The translations under genes and the position numbers were made by a program. Below, piece by piece: positions 33,701 through 45,776 of a stretch of 64,000 bases of DNA. This stretch comes from Nematostella vectensis. Its lineage: Eukaryota; Cnidaria; Anthozoa; Actiniaria; Edwardsiidae. The notes beneath the pieces are model-generated. The model searched no databases. It worked only from the letters and a program-made list of their open reading frames with translations, and was not told the origin of the DNA. Position 1 is the stretch's first letter. Each line of letters starts with the position of its first letter. The stretch spans positions 9,591,821 to 9,655,820 of the forward strand of contig NC_064043.1 of assembly GCF_932526225.1 (NCBI RefSeq). Direction: 5' to 3'.

Positions 33701-36305
33701 TATTTTGTTGATTATTTGAACTTTGAAGCAATGATGCAAATCATTATTATTATTCCTTATTACTATACTTTATATCAATATTGTCATCATCATTACTATT
33801 GTTATTTTTAATATCATTATTTGGCTTTTCTCTCAGGGGGTGTGGGATGGGTAGGGTAAAGGCATGGGGGGTATTTGCCCCCACTTTAAAAAGTGGGCCC
33901 CCTGCTCTGGGCAGATATGTTTTGTTTTTTTCTTTTTACATGAATGAATGCACATTTCATATGTTCCTAGACATGTCCCAAGTGTTCTGATGTTTTATGC
34001 AGTCATGTATTTTGGGTGAATTTTGATACCAATTCTTCTTATTATTAATTATTAATGTAAATAACCAAAATCAGAATTATCATTATTATTATTGTTATTA
34101 TCACTATTATCATAACAATTTTTCAGCAGATGGGGAGGGACAGGGGGGTGCTCGTCCCCCACTTTTCTGAGTTGATGAGCCTTTTATTCCACGAATGTGT
34201 GTTTTACATGTACCTAAAATTTATAAAGCTTAACATGTATACATTAATCAATTGCTTGATAAAAGACTATACCATAATATTTTAAACCGCTTGTATCAAT
34301 TTTTAGTTTGTACTCTACATAAGACCAAAGTAACTTCCTCGAAACCACAATTCCTCCTCCAACACAATTTGGCATAGGTTGCTTATAGGATTCTGCTAAG
34401 TGACAACTTTAGCCATTATCATTTGGATAGTAAATGCTTGGCTCCTAAAATGCATGTTTATTGGGTGTGCATTATTCACATGAATTACTTCAATTCTTTA
34501 CTAAGTCACCAAGGCCCCCTACTGATACTAACCAAATAAAACCTGACGTAGCATGCTGGTTCCTATATACACCCATTTCAAATAAGGTTGACAATAGGAA
34601 ATTGGCCCAAGTAGGTTGGATAAACAATGTCGTTTTCTTGTATAAATGCATTCATGCACTATATGTGCTTCACTCAAGACTTAATGGATTCTCTGACTGT
34701 TATAAATGCATATAATAGTTGTATTCTCCATAGTCACTTGTTTCAGGCACTCACAGTTTTCCATTTCCTTAAAGTCAAACTTAATTGAAATAGGTGTATA
34801 CATGACTGTTTTGTCATGTTTAAGAAACCATGTAGGCATCTTAATATATCTCACACCATTTTAATGAAAGGAGAAATAAAATTGCAAAATTTTGGAAATT
34901 AACCTATAAATTAGCTCTGATTCTCTGCAGGGGTGAGTAAAAATATATAACCAGTTAACCTGACATAGCATGCTGGTTCCTATATATACATGACTGTGTT
35001 ATTTGCCATGTTAAAAAAACCATGCAGGCATCTAAATATATCTCACACCATTTTAATTAAAGGAAAAAAAAACTGCAAAATTTTGGAAAATAACCTCTGA
35101 TTCTCTGCAGAGGTGAGTAAAAATAAATAACCAGTTAATCTTGAAAGACAATAATATAAGAAGAAAAAATAATATTGCATTTTCGAACGAGAGAATATGT
35201 TAGGTATAGTTATGTTAATAAGAAAATCAATTAGGAAACTGATTTCGTAAGTAACTCAAAGCACTTTAGCTAAGTAATTTGACAACAATTCAAAACAGAC
35301 CCCGAACAAATAATTTTATATTGCTTTTGCTCAGTTTAAAGGAAATAGCCATCGGTTGCATTTAATTTTACCAATACGTATTCTTATCACCACTTTTATC
35401 AGTAACACTTAAAATTTTGAGAAATTCATACCAAGATGCGACAACTTTTATCACGAAAACTAGCCTACTTGAATGATGAATGAATCTAGTAAAAATAATC
35501 CTAGTACAACAGTTCACGGATTTATCATTCCATAAAATGCTATCTATATTTTTCTCGATAAATTAAGTTCTCTTTAGCCTAGGGGAAGTTATGATTTTAA
35601 AAGAAGGAAATACTTTTACAGACGCGAAAATCTATTACAATAGAAATGTAATCAGATCGGATGTCTAAATTGATCTAGCGCCAGGAGAAAATGCAAAATT
35701 TCGCACCGTTTGGTCTTCTAAGCTCAATATGAATTAATAAAGAGCTCTAAACCAATGCTGGCTAGCCTTATATACCTCCAGACAAAAAATAAGAAAATAA
35801 AGAAAATTATAAAAGCCAATTTTATGGCCCACTATGACGCTAGATAGAAGTTGAAAACAAACATTCTACACCTTGAAGTGCAAACTTGACATCACACAAT
35901 TCCCCTTTTTGAATAAATCCCCCTAATTCTTCAAAACCATGGAAGTTCGCATAAAAATAACCGTTTTCTCGCCTTATTTGTATGACTTGGGCCAGACTTT
36001 ACCTTTTGTCTCGTTTGCGTTGGCGCTGTTGTTGTGTTGGCGGCGGACGTACTTCGAGGTTTTTTGGTTTCAGAATTCGGACTCTTTGTCGACGATAGTT
36101 CAGAAAGGCCCCGAACTTTAGTCACTACAGAGACAGTAAACGTCAAAAATTGAAATGTTTGTATTTGAATTCCTGTACAATCGGTGCCACACTCTACTAG
36201 ACGTGCGTTTTTGGGAATAATTTCCGATTTTGACACAACAACACGCGACTAGCGAAACCCCAGACATTCCTTCGACCTACCTTTCTGAACCCGAAATTGG
36301 GACAT
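18716..36305 (-). CDS. APBB: Fe65/APBB-family adaptor with WW and three PTB domains
   Basis: Nineteen coding exons, all with AG/GT boundaries and matching phase: 36281-36305, 36003-36124, 33101-33229, 30218-30254, 28776-29780, 27813-28474, 26927-26974, 25405-25557, 24832-24959, 23953-24176, 23282-23484, 22846-22913, 20891-20999, 20533-20622, 20254-20322, 20052-20180, 19330-19466, 18955-19030, 18716-18760. They total 3459 bases, 1152 residues. Residues about 110-615 are disordered and acidic, with two copies of a YAYAG-x-EFRPLI repeat. A WW domain (LPDGWMEV...YYWHVSSGTTQWE) lies near 622-654. PTB1 (about 680-815) has RVWGVGK and DFAYVARD; PTB2 (about 850-972) has RVRFLSFMGVGKD. Both match Fe65. 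Residues about 1035-1152 form a third PTB domain, which vertebrate Fe65 lacks. Fe65 proteins bind APP-type receptor tails (NPxY) and act in cytoplasm and nucleus. The first exon (ATG at 36303-36305) is the least certain. Confidence 0.88.
20374..20560. repeat. Tandem duplication of an exon end with its splice donor
   Basis: Three imperfect copies of a 70-75-bp unit, each containing TGTCCTTAGAT and, on the minus strand, an AAG|GT donor-like junction. The rightmost copy overlaps the end of Fe65-like exon 20533-20622 and supplies its donor at 20532. The other two copies lie in the downstream intron as decoys. Confidence 0.6.
21420..22175 (-). mobile_element. Non-LTR (LINE) reverse transcriptase C-terminal fragment
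   Basis: On the minus strand, GCMISPTLFNFYL near 22155 and YADDLVICS at about 22040 form the RT palm motifs. They are followed by KSYKYLG, then a PILLYGSEIWAF block near 21700 and a CPIC segment near 21550, in the order of a LINE RT C-terminus. At least two frame breaks are visible. It lies in an intron of the Fe65-like gene in the same orientation. Confidence 0.7.
22185..22447. repeat. Foldback repeat rich in CATGTCGTTATG
   Basis: The phrase GCGCGCCCATGTCGTTATG occurs near 22193 and 22399 and as its reverse complement near 22272. TGCACTAGGCATT and its complement are also present. The result is a nested palindromic segment of about 260 bp inside an Fe65-like intron, probably a foldback transposon. 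Confidence 0.65.
22517..22715. repeat. MITE, copy 1 of the family at 63140-63384
   Basis: It begins GGTCCGACGGAAACCTCAAC and runs to CATCGGATATTGTTACTGG. About 85-90 percent of positions, by eye, match 63160-63345 in the same orientation. The ends here are less complete. Confidence 0.75.
27560..27785. repeat. About 43-bp minisatellite with ATTGG cores
   Basis: Five to six imperfect units of the form ACCATTACCTTGAGCTCTCA followed by TTGGCTAACACAAGACATG. The array ends within 30 bases of the splice donor of the WW-domain exon (27813-28474). Each unit carries an ATTGG (inverted CCAAT) motif. Confidence 0.75.
29910..30108. repeat. Foldback MITE in an Fe65-like intron
   Basis: The left arm (AGTATAATTATTGATTTGAA, 29910 on) and the right arm (ending AATCAATAATTATACTT near 30106) are reverse complements over about 60 bp. 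The centre is a short loop containing CTTCATCAGTAACTGAAG. It sits between exons 28776-29780 and 30218-30254. Confidence 0.75.
30255..33100. other. Intron, no further gene seen
   Basis: AT-rich intron of the Fe65-like gene. No exon with acceptable splice sites and no recognisable element was found. Confidence 0.5.
33230..36002. other. Intron with microsatellites and a direct duplication
   Basis: Intron of the Fe65-like gene. It contains ATT/ATC-type microsatellites (about 33738-33812 and 34051-34112) and a direct duplication of about 160 bp. The first copy covers about 34800-34960 and the second about 34985-35135, sharing ATCTCACACCATTTTAAT and GATTCTCTGCAG. Confidence 0.55.
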
Positions 36306-38069
36306 CGTCCAAACGAATCACCACAAAAGTGCGTGCCTGAACGAGGAAAATTCCAAAGGGCCTTTACATGGTTCTTGATGAAGTATCAGCCGTGCATTTT
36401 TCATGAGAAGTGACCGGGGATACGCGAGGAAGATTGGATTGCTTATGTATGAGAACCAAAACCACATCCCGTGCCGTATGACGTCACAAGCCTCACTTCC
36501 ACGTCTTATTTTTGCGAGAGTGAGTCATGTGAATATTGAGCAATCGCTCGAGTTTTAGACTCGTTTCAGTCGCGCCCATTCGCTTTTTTCACGGAAATCT
36601 GAAGTCACAAGTATTTAAGAATCTTTGGGATGTCGAAAAAATTTAGTCTTGGCGACGGGTTGAATTGGATTTTGAAGAGGCATGCGGAAATACAATGCGA
36701 AACAGACAATACAGGAAATGCAGATTTGGAGGGAATAAAAAAAAAAAATAGAACGGAGCATTAAAGAAAGATACGACAAAAAAAAATAGACTTCAATGAA
36801 ATTTATGCGCAAGGATATCTTTATGGCTGCATTGTTTCAACACGGTTTATTGGTCTAAATTTATCTTGTTTATACTGCCTGCTTGGTATTTTAGATTACC
36901 ATATATAAGCTCAGATGGACTATCTAGTCCTCGATTTTGCGAGCGGATTGAGTCACAAATAGGTCACTAACTTAGACGTCAAAGCACTTAGAGCTGGGAT
37001 GCAATTTGGGGGTTTAGAGAATTACTCATTATTTTAAATTCAGCCCCTGCAGGTGCGTAGCTATAGGGGTGCGTACAACACCCTCGACCAACGGGAAGTG
37101 GAAATTTGGCATTTTTTATTGAAGAATCGCGATGTAAAATGTAGTAAACATATATGATTGTCAAATATAAACTTGCCGATGGGGGGGGGGGGGGGGCAAA
37201 CCAGTTAAGTCCCACCCCTTCGCGCCCCAGGGCAAATTAAAAAAAACGCAGTTTCCATAACTCGGGATGAGTTGAAGATGATAAGTACTGCTGTCTAATC
37301 TATACAGGCACGAAAAAATAATTACGTTTGCATCGAAATGATCAGCGGAGAATCCAAATTCTACTCGAGCTAGAAAGGCGATGTAATTTCTCAACAACAG
37401 CGATCGCAATTCCTATGGAGGGCTACAGCCAATATTGTATAGTGTAGACCATAGTTCTTCTAACTTTGTGTAGACCCAACAGAATAGAGAAGGAAAAGGA
37501 TTAGTTTTGGGGCGAGATCAAACAGTCAAAGTCTATATAGAGATAAATATTGGGCCTGGGCGCAACAAGACAGCCATAAAACTAATTCATTTATTCATAT
37601 AATCTCAATCTCATAAAATCGTTCATTTCTGCACTAACAAATCAATTTATCTTATCTAGTATTTTCAAATCAACATTTCATGACGCACCACCTGAATGAC
37701 GCCTGCGTATAGAGCGAACCTAATCAAATTTACATACTGATACCATACTCAATACCTTTTCTGTGCTGCACTAGAAACCTTCTGTCTTCAGCAAAAACCT
37801 TATGCTTAAAGTACTTATTTGCTAGATCTCGAACTATTAACAGGAAAATGCGTCGAAGTACTATAAAAATCATAAATAGGTTTCTAAATATAATATAATA
37901 TCATTTTCAATATAACCCTACCCTGGTTCCAGAGCCTCGAACGTCTCTCTATTTAGTGGTCAACAAGCTTGATACTCGAAGGCCACTAAATAGAGACGTC
38001 CGAGGCTCTGGAACCAGGGTACCATAACCCAACAACGCCTAATTTTTTTTCCCTTTTCTTTTCTTTTTC

Positions 38070-38105
<36 letters not shown>

Positions 38106-38125
38106 ACAAAAATACGATTTCGATG
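36306..38125. other. Intergenic region between two minus-strand genes
   Basis: This should contain the promoter of the Fe65-like gene (just above 36305) and the 3' UTR of the NSUN7-like gene (below 38126). A run of about 14 G lies at 37183-37196 and a polypyrimidine tract (TTTCTTTTCTTTTC) at about 38042-38105. No TATA box is convincing. Confidence 0.4.
37919..38021. repeat. Near-perfect foldback palindrome
   Basis: The arm TACCCTGGTTCCAGAGCCTC (37919 on, about 43 bases) is matched by its reverse complement ending GGCTCTGGAACCAGGGTA at 38021, with a loop of about 19 bases. It is probably a short foldback transposon and would form a strong hairpin. Confidence 0.8.
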
Positions 38126-41100
38126 CTAAAACTTGAACTGACGCATATGTTCCTCGTGCTCTTTCTCGGCTCTCTCCTCCGCCTTCTTCTGTGCTTTCGT
38201 CTTGGACGGGGTTTTGACTGGGACGCTGTCCGCGGATCCGTGTGGTCGAGCCTTCTTTTTGCTAGCAGTTTTGCCCTTCACCGCTGAGTCCAGCTCTGTA
38301 TCGGATACTACGGGTTCCGTAGTATCGGTGATTGTGAGTTTCTCCAGTTCTTGTTTAGGGACTGGGGGGCGTTTACTTTGCGCGCTCGGGACTCGTTTGG
38401 ATTTTGGACTTTGTGCGCGCGGTGTTTTGCCGCCTTTGGGTTTCATGAGTCCTTTCTTTGCAGCACGCTCCAGCACGTCAGCAGGCGACTCCACCGGTTT
38501 CTACAATACAAATAAATGCCATCTAAGCATGCTGTGGCGGGGGAATTTTTGTGCTTGAGGTGGAGACCCTCCCACTGCAAGTGGACTTAAAAAAAGGACA
38601 GACGTTCCGCCCCTCGCCAGCCTTACCACTACTATATTTCACATCATCTACTGCTATATTTTTTGTTGTTATTTTCTTATTTTCGTTTAGTTATGCCATT
38701 AGCAATGTCATTATTATTCTATTTGTTTTATTTATTTTTTTTATCTTGGTTTAGTATATATATACAAAGAAATATACACACTTTTTTTTACCAGCCAGCA
38801 GATTGTTGATGTCTCCGATTAAATATTATTTAAATCTATTTCAACGACTGTTGTCCAAAAATCAAATTATCGGTGAAATAAAGAGGCGTTACCGTGGAGG
38901 AAGGGGCTGTCGAAATAGGGATTGGTTACAAAGGGATTTTCTTAGATTTTCAAGATTTTCTTAGATTCAGGGCATGATAATACTTGAGGTACTTGATGAG
39001 CACTCTACCCCCAAGGTAATCTCTACTGAAATGGTGTATACTTAGTGATTTGATCTTTGCATTTTGATCAGTCTGATACCCATCTGAAGCACTTAGTTTG
39101 ATGTAAATATTTTATTTCTCAATTTGTTTTTATAGGGGAAGTAAAAACATGCTTTCAATTTATCAACAAACTCGTAACTCGTATAGTTCAAGGTTTTTGT
39201 TTGCTTCATTTTTTTTTACTTTTGTGTGCTTCATATTCAATGAAGAAATTTAAATTATGTCAATTACAACCGCTTTTTTTCTGCAATTTTAGAAAAAAAA
39301 TGTGCAAAGCAGCAAAACAAAGTGAGATGAAGAATATTTTTCTTTACTTTTTATAGCAAAAAAAAATCCACCAACATAGGAGGAAATAAAACGTAAGAGG
39401 AGATGACGAAAATGCGAGGTAAAATAGTAAAACTGGTAAAATATTCATAACAACGTTAGCATTGTTCAAAGCCTTTTATCAATAACATCTGGAGTTTATA
39501 ACGTCAGAAATGTGATTATCAACACTTATATGAGCTTAATCGCTGGTCTGAACATTTAATCGTTAGACTGCGCGTTACTCGTTTTCAGGATTATGTGGGA
39601 TAAGCATCTACCATTCAATACACGTTAATTAATAATCTTTCCCTTGTACGTCAATAGAATTTACATATTAAAATATCCAACCTACGCACATAAAAAAATG
39701 GGCTGAATGAAAAAAGGGAAACAATGAATTCTTCTGGCTGCTTGATATAATAAGCTGTTGACATTTCTGTACCTACTTTTAATTTGACATTTCACTGGCC
39801 ATGTTTTCAGCCACATGGACTGCTTTAATTAATGTCGTGATATGTGAATTCTGCTAGGAAAATAATGGGGTTACATTTGAGTGACGAAACTAAAGCCTCC
39901 AGGGGAAATCAAGAAAAATTGGCCCATTAAGTACATGTTGAATTAAAGTTGATTAGAGCATTAAGAGGTAGAGGGCAGAGCTCCAGCGTTGTTCTAGTTT
40001 TAAAAAAAAGCATAATAGGCCTAGGGGGGGGACTCAGCCTATGTCCGGGTATAGGGGTGCAATTGGGGGTTTTGAAATCTGACCGTGTTTAGGACAAAAA
40101 TTCTGAAAAAAACAAAAACATTTTAGGACCCTGTTAGCACGTGAGAGCAAGCAAGGCAATCAGATTGGCAGCGGGATCAGCAGTTACGAGTTTTAGCAAG
40201 TCAACCAAATCGGTACCCTGTTAAGGACAGCCTTGCTTAAAATTATGTACCCTGTTCAGGCGAAGAGGCCTGAAATATATACCCTGTTAAGGACAGAGAG
40301 GCCTGGAATGTATACCCTGTTAAGGACAGAGAGGCCTGGAATGTATACCCTGTTAAGGACAGAGAGGCCTGGAATGTATACCCTGTTTAGGACAGAGAGG
40401 CCTGAAATGTATACCCTGTTAAGGACAGAGAGGCCTGGAATGTATACCCTGTTCAGGACAGAGAGGCCTGGAATGTATACCCTGTTAAGGGCAGAGATGC
40501 CTGAAATGTATACCCTGTTCAGGACAGAGAGGCCTGAAATGTATACCCTGTTTAGGACAAAGGCCTGAAATGTATACCCTGTTCAGGACAGAGAGGCCTG
40601 AAATGTATAACCCTGTTCAGGACAGAGAGGCCTGAAATGTATACTTTGTTCAGGACAGAGAGGCCTGAAATGTATACTTTGTTCAGGACAGAGAGGTAAA
40701 AAACCATACCCTGTCCAGCGGCACGTCCCCATATAGCCCATATAAGGCAGTCCTCCCCTTACCTTTCTGGTAAGGAGAGCAACAAAACCACCATTCATTG
40801 CTGCTGATGGCTCAAGCTTCAAATAGTTGTGACCAGGTTCTAAAACCAGAAGAAAGTGCAGTCAGTAAATGTATCCATTTTTACCCCACTAGGTATCCCA
40901 AACAAGACATGGCCTCTACCTTATGCCTATTTTTGAATTCTTGAATGTGTTACCATTAATACCTCATGAATACCTCATTAAAAAAATATGGAGGAAGACG
41001 TATGAACCTTCCATTATCGGGACATTTAAAATACTAAGGTGTTCTTACAAAGAAGGGTGGTCACTGCATGAGAAATCAAGTTATGCAACACTAACCTTGC

Positions 41101-44100
41101 GATGTGAGAGAGATATCCTCCCCCTTACGCCTTACACCAATTGCTTCCAGGTGCTTGGCCAAGTTAGGAAGTGCTGGTGCCAAGTCATAGTAACTGTCCA
41201 ACTTCCCTCCAGCTTCCCTTATTTCTTCCATTGCTTTTTTTACAACATCAATATTTTCCCATGTATGGATGGACCTAGTGATGTATACAATCCCTTGCAG
41301 AAGGGGGAAGCTCATGGCATGTTTAAGGACCCCTAAATGCTGAAAGGCAAGCCCTCTAATTTTGCTATTGTCCAGCCCACCACGTGCTAGCTCCTTGATG
41401 GATGCAGACACGCCTTCTTGTAGTACAAAGTCCACTGGGTTAACAATACCAGTTTTTGAACAGGGGACATTCACAACAATAATCTTGACTTTGCGGAAAC
41501 GTTCATCATTTGGAATGGCATCTAGGAAATGTTCTTCTAGAAAAGTCACATCTTTATTATAGTAAAGGAAGGAAAAAGTATCTTACAAATTCTGCACTTT
41601 TCTAATAGACATCTACTCCAGAATATTTTTGTATTGTATTATCACATACAACATCAAACATTTCTTATAAAATACCTCCTTAACACAATCAAATACCCCA
41701 CTGCCTCTGATCCACTTTGCAAGGGCAAATTCATATTTCATTCTTCTTCTTTCAATATAAAGCTCTCAAACAGTAATAAGGAGGTGCAGGGCAGGATTTT
41801 TCTTTTTTTTGGGGGGGGGAGGGGGGCAAAGTTATTTCTCAAGAACATTTATTTCCAACTGAGACGTAACGTAAAGGGGCCACCCCCTGGCTACGCCCTA
41901 GGGGGGGACAATCCCACAACACTTATTCTACCCCCTTAATTAACAGTTGCTGTGCAAGCCATCTGAACAAAGGATACTCCGTGCCCCAAGCTTCTCCATC
42001 TTGTTTTGTAGATGACCCTTAGTGTCAGGTGTGGCACCAAATGTGAACACTGTTCTGTCGGGATGTATGACGGAGGAGAGGTAGGCAGTTATGTTCCCTA
42101 AACCAAGGATTAGAGTTGTAAAAGACAAATACAATATTACAGTAATGGTCAGTTATTGCTTGCAAATTGCCTTAACTTTAGGGACCTTGACTAGATAGAG
42201 GTGGCTACACCCAACCAAGAATCCAATTTAGAATGACCATCACCGCTTTCCCATGTGCTTGCTGAGGCTTTTTTAGACCATTAAAAAAAATTACAGCCAC
42301 GCCCATCCAATCCTTGGATTTCGTTTAACTTTACAAGATCCCAAACTGATTCTTATAATTGTTGTATCCCCCCATCAAAACTTAGCACTTGTATGTGCTG
42401 CGTTTGAATTTGGCACACTCTTGTGTCCTGTTACAATTATAAATCTGTCAACACCAAAAGTAAGTATGAAATGTTTATTCTGACCAATAACTTGTGAGAT
42501 TTTTAAACAGTCAACCAGGAACATGTCTTTAAACAAGTCGCAGTGTCTAAATATTTGCATCTGAGTCGTCTGAAGACAATAAACATTCCACAAATATTTA
42601 AGGTGGTCACGGTTTTACTGGTTGTGTGTAAGAGACAGTCTTCACTGGGTCTGATCAGCTCATAATATGTAACATTAACATCAAGTACCTGACTCCACAT
42701 GAGTTTGAATTATGTCATCTCCATCTCCAAGCATTTTCTTCATATCTGCTCCAGGAATCAAAATGTTGGCCTTCTCTTTCTGTGAGGATATCTCATTGAC
42801 AAATGATCTCACAACCTCAACTGATATAACAGTTGATTTGTCCTGAAATAACACATCAAATTGTAACAAATAATATCCAAATGAATTCAAATGTCAAAGA
42901 ACTGGAACAGATTAATGTTTAGTTTTTACCTGAATAACTAGGCAACCTTCATTGGTCAAATCATTCCCATGTAAATCAAACTTAGCTTCTGCAGAGAATA
43001 CCAACAGATTATCAAAATGTTCATCACTTATGAAGTTTTTCCCTGTAAGTTGGTCCTCAGAGTCTGGGCTTTTCTCCTCTAACACATAACCATCCTTCTG
43101 GAGTCTCGCCATCACGTCTTCCAGGCTTGACTTGAGAGTGTTCACCCTAGCATAGACAGGTTGTGCAGCGGCATATTTTATCTTCTCTTGCTCTTCCATG
43201 GGTAGGAGAGCCTCTACACTGATGGCACAATCACGTATCCTACACCTCGCTAGAGCAGCACGCAGCTTGGTCCTGTGCGATGCAAGTGCGGCCTGGATTT
43301 CAGCAATGTCAGGAAGTATGTCCTCTTCACTGACTTCCTTTTGCTTTCGCTCATTACCAAAGAAAAATCCATTTTGCTGGTAGTCAAACAGCATCACATA
43401 TACTCTGTGTTTGTGGTAAGTTTCCATCTTGGAGAAAACACAATCCAAAATTAAAATGTGAATATAAAATCATATTTTTTCCTAAGAGAAAGATTATTGT
43501 AGGGGGGCTCCCACGCAAAGTGGTATATAAGAAAAATATGGTAACAAATATTGGTAACCCATCGACTTGAGTTTTGATGACGTCATCAAAATAAAAAATA
43601 TTTATATTTCACGAAGGAAACATCCTATGGCAACCAAACTCAGTAGGTGTCATGTAGGTGTCAAAGGGGGGTGCAACAATATGGTCACGTGTTGTGGGAC
43701 ATCATCAATGACATCACTAAAAGCAAAAAATGTGATGAAAAACAAAAACATTCATATCTCAATGTGATTTGTGACGTCATCAATGACGTCACTTTAAGCA
43801 AAACTATTCCGATTTCATTAAGAACAAAAATATCCATCTCATGAACGAAACATCATATGACAACTGTCATGAAGCTGTCAAGGGGGGTGCACCAATATAG
43901 TCACATGATTGTGACATCATCAATGACGTCATTAGAAGCAAAAATATGCTGACGTCATTAAAATAAAAAAAATTACATTTCATTAAAGAAACATCATATG
44001 ACAACCAAACTCGGTTGGTGTCATGTATGTTTCAAGTGGGGTGTAATGAGATGGTCAGGTGAGATCATCCATGACCTCACTAAAAGTTAAAACTTCCCTG

Positions 44101-45776
44101 ACGCCGAAACATTGTAAGACAGCTAAATTTGTTAGGTGTGTGTTATGTGGGGGGGGGGGGGGGGGGGAGAGTATAACACGTTGGGCTCTGTGAAATCGTT
44201 AAAATTGTCAAAAACAGAAAATATAATAATAATATTTAACATTTCTTAAATTATTAAACGAAAAAAGGAAAGATTTGGTCATTTGGAGCTCCGCTTTTAG
44301 GCGATGCCTAAATCTATATAATATTTTTTTTATAACAATACGGATGTCTAGAGACACCTAAAATATTCTTCCGACTATCTATCATCATCTAACCACATAT
44401 GAAGTCGCAATGCAAATTTGAATACATTAGTACCATGTTCGAACGCTCTGTAATAAACTGACTACAACTAAAGTGCCGTTTGCCTCGGGCTATAAACAAC
44501 GCAAAGTGAATCTGCCATAAAATGTAAACAAACCCGACAATGTTTATATAACAGTGAATAAATCAAATACCTTAAAAAAACTGGAGAAAAAATAGCTATC
44601 GAGAAGCACATCTTCTAACACCAATTCGTCTGAAAATACAAAAAAACAATAGCATATTCAATAATTAACTTAGCACTTTTTCAGGTCAGGGGATTGTTTC
44701 CCCGTAGCAGAGGCCTCTTTTCTCTGTATTTCGCTGGGAAGGGGATTTTTAGAAGTTGCTCAAATGCAACGAAGAAATTTTGTCATTTTACGTTGTAATG
44801 TATTGCTTCAGAAATGAGACTTTGGTAATTAAAACTACTAAAAGAGGAGCAGGATGATCTAAAAAAAGGTTTCATGAACAATGACAATTAAGCGTATCTT
44901 TGTGCGTTTTATTATGCAAACTGCCAACAGTTATTCCTAGCGTGTAAACCAACCCTACGGTCATAGATGTGTTTACAAACATTTCTTACCACTATATTCG
45001 TCCGGTTTACTATGTGGGAATCAGTAAGACACGGTCAAATTGGCTGCTATTTAGGAAGGTCAGAAATCAAGACGATTACTATTCATATATATATAGATTT
45101 TTGAAAGATAATTTTCACATTTTGTCTTTATGAATACCGAGGTCTCTATGCAACCAATTGCTCAATTTTAAAATATAAAGAAAATGCGTTATGACAGAGA
45201 TAAACCACCTAATCATCATCCCATAATAAATGAGTTTAAAATTTCAATTAAAAGTGATTTCATGCAGCAATCCAAACGTTCTTTTGACAGAGGACGCGTT
45301 CTGTTGTTGTAGTCGATGTTGACATATGAACAACTACATTTCCACTCTATTCTACTGGAACATAAAAACAACTGTGATTTTTATATTAACTTACATCTCT
45401 TAGCCCCAAATGCCATACTGTAAGCTCTCCTTCTTTCCAAATCATCGTCGAACACAGGCAACTGTGAAGATGGTACGTCCCCTTTTAAATGCAGGAAGAT
45501 TTTCGAAGCAGCTTCATAAATCGCATGGCTGAATGAATCCACTCTCTTCCTTGGTCGTCTGAAAACGCTCGTTTCGCTTTGACTTTTCCCCGAGTCTTTG
45601 GCAGATTTTGCAAGTTGGACGGTAGTTCGTGTATCTACATGACTAGCTGCCTTTTTGGCGTTGCTTGCACGAATAGGATCATGTTTTCTGGACATTTCTC
45701 TAGCTGTTTTGCACGGGTGCCCCGTGTCTTTGGTTCTTTTCTTTGGCTCGCGTTCCCGCGTTCGTTTCCAGGGCAT
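38126..45776 (-). CDS. NSUN7: NSUN7-like RNA methyltransferase-fold protein
   Basis: Eight coding exons in phase: 45395-45776, 44571-44629, 42930-43427, 42689-42842, 41945-42097, 41096-41551, 40763-40839, 38126-38500. They total 2154 bases, 717 residues, close to my recollection of about 718 for human NSUN7. The start is ATG 45774-45776. The middle has VYARVNTLKSS and a HFDNLLVFSA stretch typical of the NOP2/Sun fold. VPCSKTG (Cys near 446) is motif IV. Motif VI reads VYITRS, with Arg near 508 where active NSUN m5C enzymes have the catalytic Cys. The SAM-binding loop (SGNITAYLSS) is degenerate, without the usual AAPG. The Lys/Pro-rich C-terminal exon ends at TAG. The protein is probably non-catalytic or atypical and may bind RNA. 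The exon 41945-42097 donor is the weakest junction. Confidence 0.82.
38501..40762. other. NSUN7-like last intron
   Basis: AT-rich intron with a large minisatellite at its right end (40244-40697). No exon or gene was seen in 38501-40240. Confidence 0.5.
40244..40697. repeat. 33-bp minisatellite, about 14 copies
   Basis: The unit is GAGAGGCCTGGAATGTATAC followed by CCTGTTAAGGACA. Copies alternate TTAAGG, TTCAGG and TTTAGG, and GGAATG or GAAATG. The 33-bp period keeps a plus frame open for 111 codons as an 11-residue repeat. One copy has an extra A near 40609, after which the frame shifts. Because it lies in an intron of a minus-strand gene, I do not call it coding. Confidence 0.92.
43565..44110. 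repeat. Imperfect repeats of about 150-200 bp with TGACGTCA palindromes
   Basis: Units share ACATCATATGACAACCAAACTC, then a GTCATG stretch and GGGGTG, then a GACATCATCAATGACGTCA block. The palindrome TGACGTCA occurs near 43578, 43772, 43784, 43923 and 43951. The segment is in the NSUN7-like intron between exons 42930-43427 and 44571-44629 and is followed by a G run at about 44149-44167. Confidence 0.65.
44697..44745. repeat. Isolated terminus of the 3605-4396 transposon family
   Basis: AGCAGAGGCCTCTTTTCTCT and the following bases match the inverted repeat of the element at 3605-4396. The partner end is not nearby, so this is a truncated copy. Confidence 0.7.

Noticed and set aside
40233-40568. 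111-codon repetitive protein
   Set aside because: It is a reading of the 33-bp minisatellite inside an intron of a gene on the other strand, with no start context or splice signals.
40244-40697. CRISPR-like array of regular repeats
   Set aside because: Units are directly adjacent without unique spacers and the genome is eukaryotic.
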